A DNA stretch of 64,000 bases, from NCBI GenBank assembly GCA_003868215.1, contig QWDQ01000047.1, forward strand, positions 150,122 to 214,121, in the 5' to 3' direction. The position numbers and the translations under genes are program-made. The notes beneath the pieces are model-generated. The model was not told the DNA's origin, ran no database searches, and saw only the letters and a list, made by a program, of their open reading frames with translations. Source of the DNA: Pseudophaeomoniella oleicola (lineage: Eukaryota; Ascomycota; Eurotiomycetes; Phaeomoniellales; Phaeomoniellaceae). This document shows positions 57,678 to 64,000 of the stretch, piece by piece (the first letter of the stretch is position 1; each line of letters starts with the position of its first letter).

Positions 57678-59524
57678 GGCGATCACTGATGGAGCCCACT
57701 GATGGAGCCCACAGGTTTCTAGGACCGTCCAGCAGTTCGAGGTCAACCAGATGGCGCTCGTCAGTGCAGGCTGGGAGACCCCACCGAGCTTATGAGGATG
57801 CAGTGCGCACCGCGAGGAGACTATGGTCCTGAGGGATACATTCGCAAGACAAGGGAGGAGAAGCAGGCACAGGCAGCCATTACACTGAACGGCCTTTTCT
57901 CGGTTTTGCACCAAAAACCTCGGGCAAGTCAGTATGCAGAAAGAAGAGTGTATAAACAGCAGAAACAAGTAGCCTCATGAAAAACAGCTATACCCATGCA
58001 TGATAGATAAGGTGTGAGTTAGGGATATTGTACAATTATATTATTGAGAAGGGAAGCTGCCGGCCAGGATGACGCTGTCCATATGATCGACGAATAGGGT
58101 TATCATCTGATGGATGCGGCTAAACCATTAAGGTATTTTATTTACCTGAGGGATGGTCGCATCGCCTCGTCGCCTATCCTTTAACTGGACCCTTCGCAAT
58201 TTCGTCTCGAGTTGTCTCATGGAACCGACGGCCGAGATACGCCACTGCATGTCTGCTATCACCATACCACGGTACCTTACCTATAGTGGAAAGCCTAAGT
58301 CTAAGTTCCGATTGACGTGGCCCGCGGGTAAAAGGGATTGATTGATGGATTGATTGCCCTGCAGACCACCGGAGACCACCTGAGATCAGCACGAGCCATC
58401 TTGGGTACCTACGTAGTAAGTTGATTACATCGTAATACTACGTAGTAGTATGGTGATCAGATAACGACTTCAGTCATGGTAGGATAAGTAGGATAGTAAG
58501 TATTAGCTGGTGGCAGTCACCGCAGGATAGGACGTGATACTATCACTGCTCACGGCTTATTCAGTGTGCTGCAGATCCTCAGAGAGGTGTTGAACTGACT
58601 CAGGCCAGCATTATTACTACGTAGTATGGCAGAAGATCGCCAGTCTCGCAGTATCATCCAGTGCTGTTTGGCATCTATACCCACAATAGGTAAAGGAGGG
58701 CATACGTAGTATCGTACTACGTAGTACTACGTAGATACTCCCTTGGTCTATTCTACTACCATAGTACTCACTATCTAATTCCCCGAGGATAGGATGAGAT
58801 CACTCGAAGATTCCGGGGAAAGTCCCCAGATTCTATGTCATTCTCGAATATCACTCACCATACTACTAACCGCAAAGTATCACGAGCACTGTCAATGATA
58901 GAACATCTGTGGTGCAGCTGCCCCTCTGGAAACATTCTCACCGAGACAGGGATGGACTACATGACCGAACCCTACCAAGCAAAAGCATCAGCCCCAAGGA
59001 TCTTAGAACACCGGTGATCAGAGTCTTGTCTGAAGACCAGAAGACATCGATTTAGTAGGACGTCAAGGGAAATGGCTTATCAGCAACAATTAACGAGCCT
59101 CTAGCGAGACACCGCCAGTCTTGTAGATCAACAAGTGCATCAAACCCCATCCAATTGGAGGGCGTATTATAGCATCATATCTTTCATAGTAGAAGGTCTT
59201 CCGAAAAATCACACTGTTTGTCGTACCTCTCAGACGCATCCCATATAAGGCCGACCAGCACTCTGCCAACTGTTTGCTTCGAAACAATCCGACAAGTGGT
59301 ACAGTAAGAAGGGAATATATTATGAGATGAATGGATTTGAACTATGCCGTGTGTTAGAGTTTGTCCCACCGAACACCTCCTTCGAAGAGAATATCAAATA
59401 AGTATCGTAGTACATTTTCAACATACTGCCGTGACGTGGATTGGTTGAATTGACCTAGGATATTCAAAGATCGTAATACATCATTGGGCTCTATTGGAAT
59501 CGCGTATGCTTCATATTCGCCTTC
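57678..59524. promoter_or_regulatory. Divergent region between CLC and esterase genes with TACTACGTAGTA cluster
   Basis: 1.85 kb with no recognised gene. A 14 bp tandem duplication (ACTGATGGAGCCC) lies at about 57687-57714, just before the CLC start. At 58405-58735 there are at least six copies of the palindromic TACTACGTAGTA motif or its halves. Confidence 0.5.
58405..58735. repeat. Cluster of palindromic TACGTAGTA motifs
   Basis: Copies near 58407, 58436, 58615, 58703, 58715 and 58726. Each is part or all of TACTACGTAGTA. Single copies occur near 9980, 15895 and 34916. Confidence 0.75.
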
Positions 59525-60586
59525 ATGTCTGGTCAAGCTACTGCTGAGCCTACGGCGCCTCCAACAAGTGCGCTACCATATAAACAAATCATCCTGTTTG
59601 GGGATTCTATCACTCAGTTTTCCGGCAATCAGGACCTTGGCTTCGGTTTTGCTCCTGCTCTTCAAGCAGGTATGTTCTTGCTCAGCACGTTTCTTCTATT
59701 TCCGGCCTGGGCATCATAAGCTGCAGGGATATCTACATGAATCCCATATCTGCTTCTCCATTGATGCTGAGGATCTGCTATTATGTTTCCTGGATGACTT
59801 CTGAGGCTGATCAACAGACTATATCCGTCGTCTCGATGTCATGAACAGAGGCTACAGGTATGAAAATCCTTTTCTTGTCGAGAGTATCAAGTTGATTGTA
59901 AGCTGTAAAGTGGTTATAACACACGACAAGCGTTGAGAGCCATCCCATACGCCATTCCTACTCCAGTACAGGGGGACGTGAAATTGATCGTAGGTATTGA
60001 CGGCACAAATATCGGATGTGATGCTAATAGCTTCAGATGATCTTCTTTGGTGCCAATGATGCCGCAGTACCAGGACACTTCCAGAGCGTCCCTTTGGACG
60101 AATATGCTGCAAACTTGAGGGCGATCGTAGCCCACCCTAGCATCACTGTTCATCAGGCAAGAATACTGCTCCTGACCCCACCACCGGTCAACGAAGATCA
60201 ATTTGGTCAGCCGGACAGGACGGCTGAGAACACCAAGAAGTACGCCGACACTCTAAAACAAGTCGGTGAAGAGCTGGGCCTTCCCGTTGTCGACCTCTGG
60301 TCAGCATTCTTGAAGAAAGCTGGCTGGAAAGAAGGCGACCGTCTCCTCGGAAAGCGTGGCACTCCGGGTAACGATCAGTTAAAAGAGACCTTAACAGACG
60401 GTAAGAGTCAAATCTACGATGTCGCAAGCAGGAGGCCAGTACTAACTCTGAGTACCAGGTCTTCACTTTACCCCTGTAGGCTATAGGCTGATGTATGACG
60501 AAGTCACCCTTGCAATCCGAGAACGCCTGCCAGACTATGTACCCGACAAGTTCCCTTATGTTCTCCCACCCTACGATGTTTTCTGA
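59525..60586 (+). CDS. IAH1: SGNH/GDSL esterase, Iah1-like (isoamyl acetate hydrolase family)
   Basis: Five exons: 59525-59669, 59818-59857, 59911-59989, 60037-60400 and 60459-60586, giving 251 residues. It belongs to the SGNH hydrolases, and the type is yeast Iah1, which hydrolyses acetate esters. Block I is QIILFGDSIT with nucleophile Ser28, block III is MIFFGANDAAVPG with the oxyanion Asn near 95, and block V is TDGLHFTPVGY with Asp209 and His212. The splice of exons 2 and 3 restores LDVMNRGYSGYNTRQALRAI, conserved in Iah1 relatives. There is no signal peptide, so it is probably cytosolic. Exon 2 is only 40 nt. The natural substrate in this fungus is unknown. Confidence 0.92.
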
Positions 60587-61538
60587 AGGTTACAGTGGGA
60601 TATGTTATCTACGGCTTCCTATTAGACACGGAATATAGATGCGGCACTCCACCCGCAGAGACAATGAACTTGTACCTTCTCTCGGAGCAATTACATGTCA
60701 ATAGATATTGGAAGGAAGATGCCATATTCTACAGAGAGAGTATAGCTCAAAGATGCATATCTCTCCTCACCTAATAGCCTGCTGACCTGCGTAGTAAGAC
60801 ATTCTGTAAGTAATTGATCATTACTGTAGATATGGGATAGGGGTAGCTTTCCTAGTAGGTATTCGGTTATGTCGGGTTGTCTGGCCGTACATAAAAAAGG
60901 TCCTAAAATGCGGGCAATGGAGAAGGTAACCAAAAGCTAAATTCGTGTCTGTGACAGCGACATTCATGACACATAGACACTTCCAATCTCAGGACGCAGG
61001 ATACATTGCTACTTCAACTTTGTCACTAAGGACTGCAAAGTCCGAATTGTTCCATCGAAAACTACCCCTCTACGACTCTACCCCAAAGATTCAACACGCC
61101 AATTGCCTGTACATCGCATTCTTCCCGGACCGGGTATACACCAAATTGTTGCTTTGACACCGTAACTACTGGCAGCTACCTAGATCCCTCCGTACGACAC
61201 TTCTCTAAAGTCCATCTTTGTAGTCAACAGAGACTGTTCACTGCGTTGTAGTCTGCGCTTCAAGCTATCTCGCAGCTATCTATCCTCTTACTCAGTGGCA
61301 TCTGTACATCCCCACCAGCGACGAGCGCAACGGACCTCCGCATTTCGGGAACATTGGCGCAATATATTAGATCTTATGGTATAGAGAAAGAGGGAAAATA
61401 TACACTTGTTGGATCGTTGGCCTGGGGCCATTAGGCACTCTGGCGGAGGGAGGTTGTTCGGCGGCTGTTGCCACCCTGTGGGCGAGGAGCGCAGAGGACC
61501 TGTGTCTCAGTGAAGATTTTTGAGGTCAGAGTTGCCGC
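60587..61538. other. Intergenic region between esterase and retropepsin-like gene
   Basis: 3' flank of the esterase gene and promoter of the next gene. No gene, repeat or RNA recognised. The 70-codon frame at 60945-61157 has no domain. Confidence 0.45.
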
Positions 61539-63363
61539 ATGTATCACACGGTGATGATGGATGCCTATTCTCAGTTTGCAACTAGGGACGAATTTTGGCG
61601 TCTTCAAGAAGATCTTAAAGACATTTACGCAGCACAAGCACAGCAAGCCGAGCGCATCTCGCGGCTGGAGAAGAGAAGAGAAGAGGACAGCAGGATGAAG
61701 AATCTTTGGGGACCCCAGTCGCCTTTCCCGACCGGAGTTGCTTCCACACCTCAAACAGGTATGATGATGTTGCTTATGTCGTTGGATAGAAGGCGCTGAC
61801 GAGCATCTAGATTTCAACCCTGCTGCGGAGGCATTCAAGAACTTCGAAAGCGAATCACAAAGTGGCATGATCAGCAGCCTTCATTTAGACCATGAAGATG
61901 ACCGCAGAAGAGGTGCTTCACGCGCAAATAGTGTCAGATTCGACGAGAGTGCCCTGAATCATTACGGTGCGAGCTCGCGACAGTCTATGGAGATGCTACC
62001 GGTCCGGACTGGAAGTGGCATGGGAATGTCTGAGCGCTCATATTCTCATCGGTCGGACGGCAGGGCTTCAACATCAGGACTGTCAATGCGTGCAAACAGT
62101 TTCGGACTTGAATCCAGTCGTCTACTGGGTTCATCCTCTGATTCTCCTCGCACCGCTCCTCACCCTGCGCCTGGGTTCCTTTTCTTAGGCCCCGTGCCTT
62201 CGATCATCCGTTGTTGGCTATCGGAAGATTTCTCTACCAATTCCGTGCTCTACGCTGCTGTCTGTACCGGTTCATATGCATCATGCATTAGCCGTGCTGT
62301 TGTACAACAACTTGGGCTTGAAGAAAACATTCAAGACGATGCAGGTGTGCCGAAGATCAAGCTTTCGTTGTTCCTGACAGAAGCCACAATTCAGCATTCC
62401 TCATCGTCCCGGTCCAGCAGTCCGTTACCCCAAGTTCCCGCAATTTCTGCTAGATTTATTATCTTTGAAGCATCGGAGAATGATCCCTCGATACAAGTCT
62501 TTCTCGGCAGTGATGTCTTACGCTCACACAATGCTGATATTCTCTTCTCCGAAGATCGCCTCTTGATCTTCGATGAGGAGCGAAATCGGTTAGCTGTTCC
62601 ACTTGTGCGACCTGAGTCCGAGGCGACCTATCGCTCTTTATGGGCTGGCAGCCAGTCCCAGACTTCGATCCCTGCCGGCCATGAAAGTGAGAAGACTCCG
62701 TCTCGTGCAGCCGCAAATGGCCAATATCCGATAGGTTCCCTCCAATCTCCACCCAAGTTCGATCTTCAAGACTCTATGACAGGATCATCAGCACCTACTT
62801 CTCCAGCAGTACTTCCGAGCGCAGATCCAATGCGGCAGGCTGAAACGAGTAAAAATAATTCGGAAGCTGCTCAGGTTATGGGAGATCGATCGAAGGCTGA
62901 AGAAAGTCAAGGTAGCGGCAGTGAAAAGTCATACAGCGCACCAAAGGCACAGACGCCTTCCGGTGTCTGGGGGAATTCTTGGCGAGCCGGTCCAGTTCCT
63001 GGTCAGACAAGTGATGCTGCAAAATCGACGGCTTCGGGTTATTCGAGAGCAGCATCAGGTCGAAGCATGAAGGTGCTAAGACCAAGCACCGGTAAAACCA
63101 TGGCTAATGCAACGCGTGCCTTTTCAGCAGCGGGAGCAGGCTTTGGCAGTGGCAACGACCCAAAACCCGTAGAGCAATCCCGACGATCTAGTCAAACATC
63201 TCTTACAGATACAAAAGCTGCCTCCTCGACGAAGTCCACCACCGATGCCGCCGCCGCCGCCGGGCCCGTGCCTACGAAGGCAAATCCCATCGGTCAGGCC
63301 TCTGCTTTCGGCTGGCTTAACTCTGCTTCTACTACTAACAGTCGAACGAAAGCCAGCGATTAA
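61539..63363 (+). CDS. Conserved fungal protein with degenerate retropepsin-like domain
   Basis: Exons 61539-61758 and 61811-63363, with a 52 nt intron (GTATGA..ATCTAG), give 590 residues. An N-terminal coiled coil (about 12-48: EFWRLQEDLKDIYAAQAQQA) is followed by a Ser/Arg-rich stretch. The central block (about 175-350) runs from VPSIIRCWLSEDFSTNSVLY through AAVCTGSYASCISRAVVQQL to SIQVFLGSDVLRSHNADILF. It resembles a pepsin-fold (retropepsin/Ddi1-type) subunit: a D[ST]G turn with a following helix, and a late LGxDxLxxHNAxI strand. Here the expected Asp is Cys (VCTG), so it may be inactive. Similar filamentous-fungal proteins are, from memory, sometimes labelled as ubiquitin hydrolases; no such motif is seen here. 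The C-terminal 200 residues are disordered (Ser/Ala/Thr-rich) with short repeats. Two nearby ATGs at 61554 and 61557 are alternative starts. Function unknown. Confidence 0.78.
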
Positions 63364-64000
63364 TAGGTAATAAAAACAAAAAGGAGAGAAACTTCTGGGG
63401 TCGAGGGGTTGATAGTTTTTCTTTTTATAAGAAGAAGAAGAAGAATTCATGCTCTTTACATAAACTAACGCTCCTAATCTCTATTACCTGCTTTTCTTCC
63501 TCGAGTGGTCTTGTCTTTGTTTTGAGGAAATAAGATTGCTTCATTCTTGGCTCTTGCTCTCGTATGTGTGTGTGTGTGTGTGTGTAAGAGAGATAGAGCA
63601 AGAGAGAGAGAAACCTGCATTAACGTCAGTAGTTATACAAAGACAAGACAAGACAAACAAACCAACAAACACAAAGGACAGAAAGTAGGTAGGTAGTTTG
63701 AAATAAATAGATTCATGTAATTATGTAGGTACCTTGTATATCTATCTATCTATCTACCTACCTACCTTACTACCTTAAGCAAAAAAACACCATACATACA
63801 TACATAATCAAGAATCATCCTCTTTTGATAATTCCCTGCCTGCCTGTGATGATTAAAAAAAAAACCCCCCACCTCATATGTTTATATATTTTACCCCGTT
63901 TGGTGGGGGGGGGGGGGGGGGGGGGGGTTCCCTTTTCCCCCCCCCCCCTGGTCGTGGGGGGGGGGGGGGTGGTTGGGGTAGATTTTTTTTGTCTTTTTTT
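63364..64000. other. Repeat-rich 3' flank and probable contig end
   Basis: GAA units (about 63430), a GT microsatellite (63564-63585), TAGGTA and TATC repeats (63684-63776), then homopolymer runs of G and C (63905-63927, 63937-63948, 63956-63969). No gene. The homopolymers look like low-quality or mis-assembled sequence. Confidence 0.7.
63564..63585. repeat. (GT)n microsatellite
   Basis: About ten GT units downstream of the retropepsin-like gene. Confidence 0.9.

Noticed and set aside
1-64000. Possible gene cluster, defence system or mobile element
   Set aside because: All confident genes are conserved housekeeping functions with unrelated roles. No transposase, integrase, reverse transcriptase, polyketide synthase or non-ribosomal synthetase was found.

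Overview
The window is a gene-dense stretch of a filamentous ascomycete (Pezizomycotina) nuclear genome. Most genes carry short spliceosomal introns (mostly 46-126 nt, GT..AG, often a CTRAY-like branch site just before the acceptor). The proteins are typical of that group: a Zn2Cys6-type transcription factor tail, elongation factor 3, a secreted agmatinase, a Whi5/Nrm1 repressor and Rxt3. I cannot fix the class or species from sequence alone. No rRNA, tRNA, CRISPR array, transposon or virus-like gene was recognised, and nothing suggests a secondary-metabolite cluster or horizontal transfer.

Layout. 1-735: 3' end of a fungal transcription factor. 820-1863 (-): DUF1295 membrane protein. 3087-3763 (-): Fyv7-like rRNA processing factor. 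4667-7084 (+): Atos-domain protein. 8027-9627 (-): Whi5/Nrm1-like repressor. 10991-15244 (-): Rxt3 of the Rpd3L histone deacetylase complex, apparently with a 1.37 kb intron. 16652-18085 (+): Btn1/CLN3. 18806-22097 (-): elongation factor 3. 23356-24848 (-): secreted agmatinase. 25183-26891 (+): mitochondrial-type 3-oxoacyl-ACP synthase. 27423-29855 (-): Snf5. 30959-34219 (-): Itc1. 36065-37775 (-): Alg8. 38371-39741 (+): ERGIC-53/Emp47-like lectin. 41253-42749 (-): hexokinase. 44341-48642 (-): Sec7-PH Arf exchange factor. 49644-51665 (-): Utp18. 51908-52687 (+): dihydrofolate reductase. 52830-53867 (-): isochorismatase-family hydrolase. 54951-57677 (-): CLC chloride/proton exchanger. 59525-60586 (+): Iah1-like esterase. 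61539-63363 (+): conserved fungal protein with a degenerate retropepsin-like domain.

The genes are mostly housekeeping and do not form a pathway cluster. By theme they cover chromatin (Rxt3, Snf5, Itc1), G1/S control (Whi5), ribosome synthesis and translation (Fyv7, Utp18, EF3), the secretory and vacuolar system (Alg8, Emp47-like, Sec7-PH, CLC, Btn1) and primary metabolism (hexokinase, DHFR, agmatinase, Cem1). Several neighbours are divergent with short shared upstream regions (Utp18/DHFR 242 bp, agmatinase/Cem1 334 bp).

Intergenic DNA is rich in microsatellites, in TAGGTACCTA-type repeats and, near 58.4-58.7 kb, in a palindromic TACTACGTAGTA motif. The last 100 bases are homopolymer G/C runs that look like a contig end or poor assembly. 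The best items for a second look are the start-codon-only exon of Itc1, the 16 and 19 nt microexons, the long Rxt3 intron with poly-histidine tracts downstream, and the retropepsin-like protein whose expected catalytic aspartate reads as cysteine.
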